From Rhizobium brockwellii (lineage in GTDB: Bacteria; Pseudomonadota; Alphaproteobacteria; Rhizobiales; Rhizobiaceae): a stretch of DNA of 64,000 nt. Under the pieces are notes generated by a model. The model was given only the letters and a program-made list of their open reading frames with translations, ran no database searches and was not told where the DNA came from. The translations under genes and the position numbers were made by a program. Below, piece after piece: positions 35,255 to 44,349 of this stretch. How positions within the stretch are numbered: position 1 is the first letter of the stretch; each line of letters opens with the position of its first letter. The stretch is from NCBI RefSeq assembly GCF_000769405.2, contig NZ_CP053443.1, forward strand, positions 196,098 to 260,097, in the 5' to 3' direction.

Positions 35255-36166
35255 GTGAAAGCGGATCTGGGTGATCTCAATGCCTTCGTTGCCGTGGCCC
35301 GTGCCGGGGGTTTTCGTGAAGGGGCGCGCGTCAGCGGCAGCAGCGCCTCCTTCCTCAGCGAAGCGGTGCGTCGCCTGGAGGGCCAACTCGGCGTCAGGCT
35401 GCTCAACCGGACGACCCGCAGTGTTGTCCCGACCGAAGCGGGCAAGGGCTTGCTGGAGCGGCTCGGCCCTGCTTTGAGCGAGGTGGAGTCTGCCCTCGAC
35501 GTCGTCAACGGATTTCGCGACAGGCCGGCCGGTGCGTTGCGCCTCAATGTGCCGGTCAGCGCGGCGCGGCTGGTGCTGCCTGCCATCGTTCCACCATTCC
35601 TCGCCGTCTATCCCGATATTCGGCTGGAGGTGGTGACCGACGAGAGCTTTGTCGACGTGATCGCGGCCGGCTGCGACGCCGGCATCCGCTATGACGAGCG
35701 GTTGGAGCAGGATATGATCGCAATACCGATCGGCCCACGCGTCCAGCGCTTTGCCATCGCCGCCTCCCCCGGCTACCTGGATCGCCGTGGCCGGCCGCAA
35801 CACCCGAGCCAGTTGCTTGGCCATGCCTGCATATTGGGCCGCTTCGATAGTGGTGCGATGACGGCGCCGTGGGAATTCGAGCGTGATGGCGAGATCGTGC
35901 GGGTCGATCCGACGGGGCCGCTGATCGTGCGGGTCGGCGGAGCGACTGACCTGGCCGTCGATGCAGCGATATCGGGAACAGGGATCGTCTGCCTCTTCGA
36001 GGACTGGCTGCGCCCGCATTTTGACAGCGGCGCGCTCGAGCCCATCCTCGAACCGTGGTGGCAGCGATTCTCCGGGCCATTCCTCTATTATCCCGGACGT
36101 CGGCTGGTGCCGGCGCCGCTCCGGGCATTCATCGATTTCGTCAAGGCATCAGCCAATCAGGCTTGA
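35255..36166 (+). CDS. LysR-family transcriptional regulator
   Basis: 303 residues starting at GTG 35255 behind GGAG; a TTG at 35216 would add 13 residues with no ribosome site. The N-terminal helix-turn-helix (DLNAFVAVARAGGFREGARV, then FLSEAVRRLEGQLGVRLLNR) and the LysR_substrate domain (residues about 90-295) are complete. It belongs to the large AaeR/DsdC-like subgroup that regulates adjacent oxidoreductases. The 107-bp gap to the divergent aldo/keto reductase gene is the presumed control region. Confidence 0.87.
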   Translation: MKADLGDLNAFVAVARAGGFREGARVSGSSASFLSEAVRRLEGQLGVRLLNRTTRSVVPTEAGKGLLERLGPALSEVESALDVVNGFRDRPAGALRLNVPVSAARLVLPAIVPPFLAVYPDIRLEVVTDESFVDVIAAGCDAGIRYDERLEQDMIAIPIGPRVQRFAIAASPGYLDRRGRPQHPSQLLGHACILGRFDSGAMTAPWEFERDGEIVRVDPTGPLIVRVGGATDLAVDAAISGTGIVCLFEDWLRPHFDSGALEPILEPWWQRFSGPFLYYPGRRLVPAPLRAFIDFVKASANQA

Positions 36167-36245
36167 TGTTTGTCGGCCAGAGACATGCCTCCCGATCGGG
36201 GCCGCCTTTCGTTTCAGCCAAAAGAGAAGGATTCAGCGAGATAGC

Positions 36246-37451
36246 TTATGGGTCCGATGTCGCCGCCATCAATTCCTTGTAGAGCGGATCATTGGTCCGC
36301 TTTATCTCCATAAGGATCGCAGCGACATTGACGGCAAAATTTCCGGGTTCCATGCGCATCGGGCCGACGCCGAGATGATGTAGGCCGATGATGCGTCCGT
36401 CACTGGCAAAGACAGGCCCACCCGAGCTGCCATTTTCCGTCGTGCAGTTGTGCGTGAACTCCGTGATCGATGCCGCATCTTCCGGGCCTGTCCAGGTCGC
36501 CACGTTCGGGTTGAGAACGGAGCAGCCGCGGGTCACCGACTTCGCTACGCAGGCCGGGTGATGCAAGACCGTGACGCTCTCGCCGGCGGTGAGTGGCTCC
36601 TCGTTCAGCTTTGGTAGTAACAGCGGCCTCGACAGCGCCGGTCCATCCGCCAGCGGGGTTAGCCGGATAATCGCTACATCGAGATCCTCGCTCGAGAATT
36701 CCACCTTCTGGCAGGCATATTCCCGGCCCTCGTCGTCGCTATCCCAGGACATGTCGACGATGGCGGAATGGCAGATGCCGCCCTGCCAGAAGGATGCCGC
36801 GAGCGTGCTGTCCGCCCCGCCGCAGTGCCAGTTGGTCATGAAGAGGTCCGAGGTCAGCCTGGTGCCGCTGCAGCACCAGTTGGCAAGCTTGCCGTCGATT
36901 CCCGGCCCCGAGCCGATCAGCATCCCGAGATCATCGGCCAGCGTCTGCATGGCGACCTTCTCGTTGGTATTGGGAAAGCTTAGGCCGGCCAGCAGCTCGT
37001 TCGTGTTGCCCGGCATCGGCGAGTAGAAGGGGCTCGCCACCTGCGACGGCATGTAGAGTCCGTCGACCACCTCTGCCCGCACATTGGCCGACTGCGTCGA
37101 CAGTTGCACGGCCGGCAATTTCGAATTCAGGCGCCGCGTCCAGCAGCCGGCGTCTGTTTCGCAGGCGGAGGCTTTCTGGTCGAATGCTGAGAGGACCTGG
37201 CCGGTCGAGGCGCGAATGACGATGGACCAGTCTTCATTCCCGGGATTGGTGACCTTGATCCTCAGCCGATAGTAGCGAGGCTCATCTTGCGAAGGCGCTC
37301 CGGTGATCTCGACCCGCTTGCGCGTCTTGCTCAGCACTGCGTCGATCGGCTTGAAAGCGATGCCGAATTTGGTGCCACGCGCTTCCTGAGCTGCGGCAGG
37401 GCAGGCGAGCGTGGCGACGAGGGCAATAGTAGCCGGGATTTTCATGACCAT
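36246..37451 (-). CDS. Secreted trypsin-like serine protease
   Basis: 401 residues from ATG 37451, which overlaps the stop of the upstream protease (TGATG); ATG 37445 is also possible. Signal peptide: MKIPATIALVATLACPAAAQ. Residues about 25-150 form a non-catalytic region with Cys pairs. The S1-type domain follows with H209 (FMTNWHCG), D258 (SEDLDVAIIRL) and S343 (ENGSSGGPVF), a complete triad in the V8/glutamyl-endopeptidase-like order. Several cysteines suggest disulfides. Translational coupling to the subtilase means the two are made together; one may activate the other, or both act on the same exported substrate. Confidence 0.87.
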   Translation of the reverse strand: MVMKIPATIALVATLACPAAAQEARGTKFGIAFKPIDAVLSKTRKRVEITGAPSQDEPRYYRLRIKVTNPGNEDWSIVIRASTGQVLSAFDQKASACETDAGCWTRRLNSKLPAVQLSTQSANVRAEVVDGLYMPSQVASPFYSPMPGNTNELLAGLSFPNTNEKVAMQTLADDLGMLIGSGPGIDGKLANWCCSGTRLTSDLFMTNWHCGGADSTLAASFWQGGICHSAIVDMSWDSDDEGREYACQKVEFSSEDLDVAIIRLTPLADGPALSRPLLLPKLNEEPLTAGESVTVLHHPACVAKSVTRGCSVLNPNVATWTGPEDAASITEFTHNCTTENGSSGGPVFASDGRIIGLHHLGVGPMRMEPGNFAVNVAAILMEIKRTNDPLYKELMAATSDP

Positions 37452-39631
37452 CACTCGCAAAGAGGAGCAGCCGAACAATCGCCGCTGTTTGCATAGGTCT
37501 TGGACAGGAAGAGATCCGTGAGCCGCGGGATGTTGACGGCGCATTCGGCTGACGACGAATCGTAGCGGACGACTGCAATGGGCTTGTCGGGTTCAAGCAC
37601 CGTGGCGGGCAGCTCGCGCCTGACTTGGTGCTTGCTGTAGACCGGATCGGTTTCGATCAGGCTGACCCGCTGCTGGACCAGCCCCACGCCTTCCACGTTG
37701 GAGATGCGCCTCGTCGGGAGCAGATTGAGAGGGTCGCGCGTATCGTCGTCGAGCTTCAGCCTGTCACTGCACCATTTGACGAACGCGACGGCGCGCACAG
37801 GGCTTTCTTTCAGCTTCAACCAATCCTTGCGGGGATCGAGCATCGACACTTCAGGATCGATGACGCCACCGGCGACATGCTCGTTGGCGGTCTCTTCTGC
37901 GATCGGCCGCGACGCGAGAATAATGCGTTCCTTGAGCTGATAGGGTTGGGCATTGTAGCTCGACGGATAGCAACTCGCCATTTTCGCCGCGAGTCCCGCG
38001 GCGAAAGCAGCGGAGGCGGAGGTTCCGCCCATCGTCTCGCCGACTTTGTGGTTCGAAAGATATGTCGGGATTTCGCCGCCGCCGGGAGCCATGACCCCGA
38101 CGAAGGACTTGTTGTCCAGACCGCGGTTCGATTCCTTCCAGAGCTTGGCCGTATCGCCGTCGCAGTTCTCGCAGGCGGCCACGACCAGCACCTTGTCGTA
38201 ATCGCCGAGATTTTGCGGCGGCATCGGGGTCTCCCAATGGATCTCCCGGCCTTCATCGCCATCGATGGCCTGGCCGGCCGACACGACCAGGAGCATCGGG
38301 CTCTGCAAGATCTCCCGTGCAAGGCCCTCCCTGACGCGCACCTGGTCGTTGACAAGCAGGTCGAGCCATTTCCCATCCGGAGTGCGCCGCCAGATCTCCT
38401 TGGCAAGCAGGGTCTCCGCCGCTGTCGCCTGATTGGTGTCAGGATGGGGTGTGTATGGGGCGAATTCGCTTGCGAAGAGATAGACTTGTGGTTTGACCGG
38501 AGTCATGGCCTCGCGAATGAAGACTTTCAGCTTGTTGTTGGTAACCAACCTCTGGTCCCAGACAAAGGACCTGATCATGGCCCTGGGTTCGACCCCCAGA
38601 AAGCCGTAGCCATTGGCATTGGAAGCGACGATGGTGGATAGAAGCGTTCCGTGATCGGTGCTTTTCGTGAAGGCAGAGGTCTGGCAACTCGTCGCCGGCT
38701 GAGGCGTGGCAGCGTGTGCGCCTGGAAAGGACGCTGCAAGATCCGAATTGGGATCGATCGCCTGGTCCATGATCACCACTTCCGGCCTGGGCGGGTCCTG
38801 GCCCTCGCAGGCAACGGCCGCCTTGGTCTCGTAGAGCCAGCCCGCGAGATCAGAAAACGACCCTTCGGCATTCGGAGCGTTCTGGTCCACGCACCACTTC
38901 TTGTAATGGTCGAGGGCGCTGTAGCGCGTGGCGGAATGTGCTGTCTTGTCGAAGCCGCTGGTGCTTTCCACGTCGACCGATAGGTTGCGGTTGACCAGCA
39001 TCTGGGAGAGATATTGCGCTTCGATGATGCGGTCGCTGGAGCCGCTGATGGTGAACTGCCAGGCAATGCGTTTGAACGTCAGTTGATCGAGCTGGGGCAG
39101 CGACATGTCGCCCTTGTCACTTCTCGCCAGAAGGTCTGTTTCCTTGCGGACGATCGAGTTCTGCCAACTTGGGTTCTTCTCGATCTGCTCGAGGCGCTGT
39201 GCTTCCATTTTCTGTTCGAGATTATAGACGCGGGAGATTTCCGTCTCCGTCAGCTTGATCTCCGGCAACACGACCCCCTGCACCGGGTTGACGGCATCCG
39301 GATTGATTGTCACGCCGTTCTTTTCGTTCAGTGCGCGAATGGCGGCTATAACCTCGCCCGTGCAATAGGCCTTTCCCAACCCAAGCTGGGAATCGAGTAT
39401 GGGGCAGAGGCTCGATGTCTTGGCAGGCATGTACTTATGCACCGGCAACAGCTGGCTCTTGCCTGAAAAGGCGTTAATGACGGCTGCCATGTCGCGATCG
39501 ACACCACCGCCTGAAAACTCGATGAAAACATTGGCCGCCGGCAAATCCTCCGCAAAGGAGGGAGTGGAGGCGGAGGCAGTCAACAAGGCCGACAGCAGGC
39601 AAGCATGCGAAACGGCGAAAAGATTGGCCAT
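37451..39631 (-). CDS. Secreted subtilisin-family (S8) serine protease
   Basis: 726 residues from ATG 39631 with AGGAGG; the longer frame to 39658 is not used. Signal peptide of about 27 residues ending SFA. A 250-residue N-terminal region without recognised domain precedes the S8 core: D289 (EVVIMDQAID), H327 (STDHGTLLSTIVAS) and S538 (MGGTSASAAFAAGL). At the oxyanion-hole position (normally SAGN) the sequence is VVSAGQ, so Q454 replaces Asn. About 140 residues follow the core. Second gene of a three-gene secreted operon, 66 bp after the di-haem cytochrome gene and fused by TGATG to the trypsin-like gene. Confidence 0.87.
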   Translation of the reverse strand: MANLFAVSHACLLSALLTASASTPSFAEDLPAANVFIEFSGGGVDRDMAAVINAFSGKSQLLPVHKYMPAKTSSLCPILDSQLGLGKAYCTGEVIAAIRALNEKNGVTINPDAVNPVQGVVLPEIKLTETEISRVYNLEQKMEAQRLEQIEKNPSWQNSIVRKETDLLARSDKGDMSLPQLDQLTFKRIAWQFTISGSSDRIIEAQYLSQMLVNRNLSVDVESTSGFDKTAHSATRYSALDHYKKWCVDQNAPNAEGSFSDLAGWLYETKAAVACEGQDPPRPEVVIMDQAIDPNSDLAASFPGAHAATPQPATSCQTSAFTKSTDHGTLLSTIVASNANGYGFLGVEPRAMIRSFVWDQRLVTNNKLKVFIREAMTPVKPQVYLFASEFAPYTPHPDTNQATAAETLLAKEIWRRTPDGKWLDLLVNDQVRVREGLAREILQSPMLLVVSAGQAIDGDEGREIHWETPMPPQNLGDYDKVLVVAACENCDGDTAKLWKESNRGLDNKSFVGVMAPGGGEIPTYLSNHKVGETMGGTSASAAFAAGLAAKMASCYPSSYNAQPYQLKERIILASRPIAEETANEHVAGGVIDPEVSMLDPRKDWLKLKESPVRAVAFVKWCSDRLKLDDDTRDPLNLLPTRRISNVEGVGLVQQRVSLIETDPVYSKHQVRRELPATVLEPDKPIAVVRYDSSSAECAVNIPRLTDLFLSKTYANSGDCSAAPLCE

Positions 39632-39697
39632 GATCTCCTCCTGCTGCTGTCGTAACAAGTCCGAACCGGCGCCTATACAAGGGGGCGGGCGCGACCC

Positions 39698-41626
39698 TCA
39701 TAGTGTCTTGAGATACTCCACCAGCTCCATCCGCTGCTCGTCTGAAAGCTGTCCCGTTCCATATTCGTGGCCGGAATTGTAATTGCCGGGGATTGGCTCC
39801 TGGCTTCCTTCCTTGCGAACGCGGAAGACGAAATTATCCTCCCCTTCAACGACGGTCGAGATAAAGCCGACGTGAACGGGGTCGAATGTCCGCGAGCCGA
39901 CGGAGAAGACTTCCGGGCGCGTTGGACCAGTGACCTCGGCCGTGGTGTCTGACGTTGAAACGTTGCGAACCTTGGCAGGCAGAAGCAAGTCGTAAAGCGT
40001 CGGCACCGAGCCGTTGTGCAGATAGGGCGCGGTCGCCCAGATGCCGTTAAGCGGACGAGCCTTGTAGGCGAGGATGTCGTGGTCGTTCGTCAGACATTGC
40101 CTGGCCTGATCCTTCTTGAAGGAATCGGTCACGCCGGGCAGGTATTCGACCTGGCCGGATGCCTCGAAGCTGTTGCCGCGCGCCGCTTCGGTCGGTGATA
40201 CATCTTCGAAAATGCCGCTCGCCAGTTCGTCGAAATTGCCGACCACCGTACCAACGGTGGTATTGATGAGCAGATTGCGGGTGAATTCGATGTCGCGGAT
40301 CTTGTCGCCAGTGAAGGCAAAGATCTTCTGCCCCGTCTGGTTGCCAGACTTCGACTTGTGCAGAAACGTGTTGCAGGCGAGGAAGATATCCGTCTGCTGC
40401 CTGGCGATCGGGTCCATCGTTTCCTGCGCCGGGGATTGAAGGTCATCCCATGCGAGCGGCTTGTGACAGCTTTCACACTTGAAGCGCTCGAAATGCTCGC
40501 GGCCGCGCGCCGCCTGCTCCCAGTCGATCGCCGGTAGCATGTTCTCAGGCCAGCGCGGGGACTTGAGTTTTGCAAGCTGGCGCTCGAGGCCGATCATTGC
40601 CTTAACACGCACGCTGGAGTCGTAGCCTCGCCAGGCCTTGCTTCGGTCGGTCTCGACATGCGCAAAAACGCCGATCACTTCGGACGTGTTGCGCACGAGT
40701 GCGCCGATATCGGTCTCGTTGCCCAGAATGTTGATTTTGAGAATGTTGTTGGCGATACCATTCCACTGGATCTTGCCCTGTTGGGAGGTGTTCCAAATGA
40801 ACGGATAGCTCGCTGGCGCATCGGCATGAACGGTATCCGGGTGGACCTGTTTTGTCAGAAGCGCCACCTTGTTCAGGATGTGTCCCTGGGCATCGAGCCG
40901 TCCGCGCCCATACCGAACCGCAGCGGCGTTCTTGTCGGCAAGCGCCTGCTGCCAAGCAATCTGCTCGAGGAGCTGGGCGTCCAGTTCCGCCCTGCTTTCG
41001 ACGGTCATGTCATTCGCCAGCACTTTGCGCGCGAAGCGATCGAACTTCTCGCGATCCTCCATCGTCTTTTTCAACGCGGCGAGAATGTCCTCCTCCAGCC
41101 CCTGAAAATCTGCAAGCGTGGCTGCGCCATCGATCCGGATACGCTTGTTCTGGTAGACGATCTCGTTGGTGTGGCAGGCGGAACAGTTCAGACCTATCCA
41201 AGGCTTGCGCATCGTCATTGCGTCGCAAGTCGCAGGAAAGACATCGCACATCAGATCGGCAGACCGGCTCTTGTCTTGATCGACAGCGAAGCCGACTGGC
41301 AGTCCATAAGGATTGTCCCGCGATTTTGGATTGGGAAGATAGCCCAGGCGGCTGATATTGGCGTCAGAAAGGAAAGCGTCGGTCGAGCCGGCGGTTTCGA
41401 GTGCCCGCATCCAGTCGAGCGGCAGAAGCCGGGAACCCTGGCTCACTGTGTACCACCAGCTCCGCTGCTCCCCCGACCAGCCCTGGTCGAGCGCGACCAC
41501 ATTATCCGGTAGGCGGCCAGCGGCGTCAGCGTCCTGCGCGAAGGCATGTTTGAGGCCTGTCGACGGGCATAGCATGATTATCAGCAATAGAACGAAACGA
41601 GGTAAGGAAAGCCCCCATATGCTCAT
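39698..41626 (-). CDS. Secreted di-haem cytochrome c, RoxA-like
   Basis: 642 residues. Signal peptide MSIWGLSLPRFVLLLIIMLC followed by processing near HAFA. Two haem c attachment sites, CSACH at 148-152 and CESCH at 384-388, about 235 residues apart. The segment YKARPLNGIWATAPYLHNGS (521-540) plus VPTLYDLL is characteristic of di-haem peroxidases related to the rubber oxygenase RoxA and to uncharacterised RoxA-like proteins. Such proteins are periplasmic or secreted and either oxygenate a hydrophobic polymer or handle peroxide. Here it leads two secreted proteases, an arrangement I do not know from characterised systems. A LuxR-type gene lies directly upstream. Confidence 0.85.
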   Translation of the reverse strand: MSIWGLSLPRFVLLLIIMLCPSTGLKHAFAQDADAAGRLPDNVVALDQGWSGEQRSWWYTVSQGSRLLPLDWMRALETAGSTDAFLSDANISRLGYLPNPKSRDNPYGLPVGFAVDQDKSRSADLMCDVFPATCDAMTMRKPWIGLNCSACHTNEIVYQNKRIRIDGAATLADFQGLEEDILAALKKTMEDREKFDRFARKVLANDMTVESRAELDAQLLEQIAWQQALADKNAAAVRYGRGRLDAQGHILNKVALLTKQVHPDTVHADAPASYPFIWNTSQQGKIQWNGIANNILKINILGNETDIGALVRNTSEVIGVFAHVETDRSKAWRGYDSSVRVKAMIGLERQLAKLKSPRWPENMLPAIDWEQAARGREHFERFKCESCHKPLAWDDLQSPAQETMDPIARQQTDIFLACNTFLHKSKSGNQTGQKIFAFTGDKIRDIEFTRNLLINTTVGTVVGNFDELASGIFEDVSPTEAARGNSFEASGQVEYLPGVTDSFKKDQARQCLTNDHDILAYKARPLNGIWATAPYLHNGSVPTLYDLLLPAKVRNVSTSDTTAEVTGPTRPEVFSVGSRTFDPVHVGFISTVVEGEDNFVFRVRKEGSQEPIPGNYNSGHEYGTGQLSDEQRMELVEYLKTL

Positions 41627-41732
41627 GCATCACCCCTGTGCCCAACTCTACCAAACATACATGTGTCCGAGACGTGCAACAATACTTTTAATTGCAATAT
41701 AACTTCGTCATAGAAGGCAAGCGAATCTTATG

Positions 41733-41752
41733 CATCACCTATTTGGGTGATG
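41733..41752. promoter_or_regulatory. 20-bp dyad upstream of the cytochrome/protease operon, LuxR-box candidate
   Basis: CATCACCTATTTGGGTGATG has 7-bp perfect arms (CATCACC/GGTGATG). It overlaps the last codons of the LuxR-type gene and lies 107 bp upstream of the cytochrome ATG. A 15-of-20 identical dyad lies before the LuxR pseudogene at 48489. Confidence 0.55.
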
Positions 41753-42914
41753 ACGGCGCGCGCACGAAACTTGCACCTATATTTGTCGCAACCCGGATGA
41801 GCTGAGTCCGATTGGCGGACTGGGTCTTTTCCAGAATGGACTTGACCTGCGAATTGACGGTTTCTACCGATTTCGCCCTTCGCTCCGAAATCTGCAGGTT
41901 GGTCATTCCCTCCGCCAGCATTTCGAGTATCGATGCTTCGGCTTGTGTCAGCGAGAAGACCGAGGTCAACATTTTCCGGTCGATCGCGTAGGAGTTGCCG
42001 GTGTCCATGCTGTAGATGATATGTCCATTGAGCTTCGCTTCGCCGAACTCATTGGCGCTGGTTAGCGGTGCTACTTCAATGCAGAGCGTATGCGGCCTAT
42101 TCTCGATCACCGAGATGATTGCTTCCTTTCTCGGGCGCGCGCCGAAACGGCCATGATTGTCGAGGGACCCGCGGAGCTCGGTCAATGCACCGCCCAGGCT
42201 ATCGGAATGCATGACAAGCCGGCCTAAGGAATCCTTGCGGAAGACGGGGTAGCTCGCAATCTGGCGCTGAAATTCCTGATTGAGATGAACGACCCTTCCC
42301 TCCGCGTCGGTGATGCATACGCCGATGACGAGCATGTCGATGCAGTCGGCGATGGACTGGAACTTGTCGGCGAGTTGCTTGGTCGGCCGACTGACATTGA
42401 GCGCTTTGGCAATATGCGGCATCAGCAGCGCTGCCCTTTCAAAATGCTCCTTTGAGAGCGGCCCCGCGCTCGGCGAGAATTGGAGGGCGAAGCGATCAAG
42501 GTTGACCTGGTCCTTGTTGAGCAAGGCGCCCGCCCTGTAGCGTATGCCCCATTTGAGCATCTGCTTCACGTTGTGACGCGACTGCAGTTCCGTTTCCGAT
42601 TCGGCAAGCACCTCATCCGAAATCAGCTGTATCTGGTCGGTCGGTCGCGATAGACGTGCGAATGTATCCTGATCGAGTAGTTCTTGATCATTATGGCTGG
42701 CGAGATAGCTGCTAACCAGCTCAGGATTGTAGTTCTCACTGTAGTATGGCGCCCGAATGTAGCGCTGATTGCCGACGCCCTCGAGTTCGAAGATAAATGC
42801 GCCGCGCGCACCGATATATCGTGATACCCGTTCAAGGACGGCCGCCCACCCGTTCGAGTTGATCATCGTGTCATAGATCGCAAGGATGAGATCATTCAGT
42901 TCTACTGTCTTCAT
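41739..42914 (-). CDS. LuxR-family (LuxR C-terminal HTH) transcriptional regulator
   Basis: 391 residues from ATG 42914 behind GGAGAG. The C-terminal 60 residues are a GerE/LuxR helix-turn-helix (FSLTQAEASILEMLAEGMTN, LQISERRAKSVETVNSQVKS). The N-terminal 300 residues contain a PAS-like segment around VIGVCITDAEGRVVHLNQEF and no autoinducer-binding motif that I can identify. It directly precedes the cytochrome/protease operon on the same strand and probably activates it. A second gene of the same architecture is decayed at 48489-49216. Confidence 0.87.
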   Translation of the reverse strand: MKTVELNDLILAIYDTMINSNGWAAVLERVSRYIGARGAFIFELEGVGNQRYIRAPYYSENYNPELVSSYLASHNDQELLDQDTFARLSRPTDQIQLISDEVLAESETELQSRHNVKQMLKWGIRYRAGALLNKDQVNLDRFALQFSPSAGPLSKEHFERAALLMPHIAKALNVSRPTKQLADKFQSIADCIDMLVIGVCITDAEGRVVHLNQEFQRQIASYPVFRKDSLGRLVMHSDSLGGALTELRGSLDNHGRFGARPRKEAIISVIENRPHTLCIEVAPLTSANEFGEAKLNGHIIYSMDTGNSYAIDRKMLTSVFSLTQAEASILEMLAEGMTNLQISERRAKSVETVNSQVKSILEKTQSANRTQLIRVATNIGASFVRAPSSPK

Positions 42915-43215
42915 CTCAACGCTCTCCGGATCGCACCCGCCCGTACGTTCGCATTTGACGTTAACGGACCCCGGTCGAAATGAGAAGCCGTCACCAGTCC
43001 CGGCGGTGCCTCGGGCCTGTCGATCGCGAGCTCGCGGGATTTTGCCGATTAGGCGGTAACGGCCGAGGCCCTCGCTGAGCCGGCGCGCGACCGTTCACGA
43101 AGAGCGTGAATCCATCGGAACTCTGATCGTGTCTGGCGATCCTGCACGGACTTCCGGCGACCAAAGTGAGCGGTGTGAAGAGCATTGAATAAGAGGGTGC
43201 CGTTTGGACACAGGA
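42915..43215. other. Gene-free stretch upstream of the LuxR-type gene
   Basis: About 300 bases that should hold the LuxR promoter. The one short reverse ORF (42991-43185) has no protein-like character. I see no other element; CGTCACC at 42993 is a lone half of the LuxR-box-like dyad. Confidence 0.4.
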
Positions 43216-43718
43216 CTAGAGCGTGACCTCGGCATTGTCGCCCATATCAGGTTTGCTGTTCGAGACCGCGGCGGCGGCCATCTTGATATAGCTGATGATG
43301 GTGCCCAGGCTGTCCCAATATTCGGCCGAAAACGGGGTCATCTTGAGGATGCGGATGGAAGGATCGTCGGGATTGTCCCACCATGCCTTTGCCGGCGTCG
43401 CCCATAATTCGCTGATCTTCTCCCGGTCGTTCTGCACCTCGTCCGTCCCCGATACGGAAACATATTTCTGTCCCTTGGTGTCGGCAAGGGCGAGGCACAC
43501 GTTTGGCCAGCGGGCGATCTCATCGTCCTTGTGACTGCTGGCATCCGTCAGAAACTGGCATCCGTCAGAAAATAGATAGCATTCTCGAACTGCGCGGCAT
43601 AGACGGACATCGGGCGGGCTCTGAGATCATCGCCGCTGCGGGTCGTAAGCATGCAAAACCCGATCTTGTCGATCAACTCTCATACCCGTGTCGCATCGTC
43701 ATGGTTGGCCATCATCAT
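43216..43718 (-). pseudogene. Broken pyridoxamine-5'-phosphate-oxidase-like (general stress protein 26 type) gene
   Basis: The reverse strand from ATG 43718 reads MMMANHDDATRV, then an in-frame TGA at 43682-43680 where a Trp codon is expected, then ELIDKIGFCMLTTRSGDDLR, RPMSVYAAQFENAIYFLTDA. A 17-bp tandem duplication at 43538-43571 then shifts the frame, and the protein resumes as HKDDEIARWPNVCLALADTK and continues to a stop at 43216. The parts together match the FMN-binding split-barrel stress protein family of about 160 residues. Two independent lesions make an active product unlikely; the intact tail from 43500 could still appear as a 94-residue ORF. Confidence 0.82.
43538..43571. repeat. 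17-bp perfect tandem duplication
   Basis: CTGGCATCCGTCAGAAA occurs at 43538-43554 and again immediately at 43555-43571. Removing one copy restores the reading frame of the split-barrel protein on the reverse strand, so this is a recent replication-slippage event. Confidence 0.95.
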
Positions 43719-43817
43719 CTCATCTATCAAGAGATGAAGTAACCATCTGCCGAGGCCGATGTTCCCGGTGGCGGGCCTAAAGAGCCCATCCCCAAAGTGA
43801 TCGAACCACGCAGTCGA

Positions 43818-44012
43818 TCAATGGACGCTTGGGGTTTTCACGACCATTGCGAAGTCTTCGGCGACCAGTTCGCTGACGGCGATGAGGATTTCCTCCCGAG
43901 AAAAGCCCGATGTCAGAGCGCGTTGGATCAGATCCTGCAGATCCGGCTCCACGACATCGCGGCAATCCTCGAGGCGTTCTTCCGAAACGGTGAGGCTATT
44001 GAGTTCGTCCAT
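43818..44012 (-). CDS. Small hypothetical protein
   Basis: 64 residues with an AAAGGA ribosome site before the ATG. Acidic and helical in character: MDELNSLTVSEERLEDCRDV at the N-terminus and FSREEILIAVSELVAEDFAM in the second half. No family recognised. It has no charged membrane segment and no export signal, so is probably a soluble cytoplasmic protein. It lies 60 bp downstream of rpsU on the same strand and may share its transcript. Confidence 0.6.
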   Translation of the reverse strand: MDELNSLTVSEERLEDCRDVVEPDLQDLIQRALTSGFSREEILIAVSELVAEDFAMVVKTPSVH

Positions 44013-44072
44013 TGTCTGTCCTTTCAGGGAATGTACCCGCCAAAGCCTGGGAAGGCCTGTGGGATGAGGCAG

Positions 44073-44309
44073 TTACCGGGCGGCGACCGTCCGCTTCGGC
44101 CCGGCGAGCAAGCCTTCGCGCTGCATTTTCTTGCGTGCAGCCTTGCGATGCCGACTGATCGCCTGCGCCTTTTCCCTGACGCGCCGTTCGGACGGCTTTT
44201 CATAGGAGCGCCGTTCCTTCATTTCACGGAACAGCCCTTCGCGCTGCATTTTCTTTTTCAAGACTCTCAGCGCTTGATCGACATTGTTGTCTCTGACGAG
44301 TACCTGCAT
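44073..44309 (-). CDS. rpsU: 30S ribosomal protein S21
   Basis: 78 residues, typical length for alphaproteobacterial S21. [20 protein letters not shown] is the classic start, followed by a strongly basic stretch ([20 protein letters not shown]). AAGGAG ribosome site 8 bp upstream. S21 binds the 30S subunit platform and influences initiation. Rhizobia often carry more than one rpsU copy; this one stands among small and decayed genes and may be an accessory or stress-regulated copy. Confidence 0.95.
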   Translation of the reverse strand: MQVLVRDNNVDQALRVLKKKMQREGLFREMKERRSYEKPSERRVREKAQAISRHRKAARKKMQREGLLAGPKRTVAAR

Positions 44310-44349
44310 TTCGAGTTCTCCTTGTTTGGGATGGTGCGGCGATCGCCGC

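Noticed and set aside
37625..38641. 338-residue forward ORF
   Set aside because: Antisense to the subtilase gene whose catalytic motifs are intact.
42991..43185. 64-residue reverse ORF
   Set aside because: No ribosome site, no protein-like composition, no link to neighbours.
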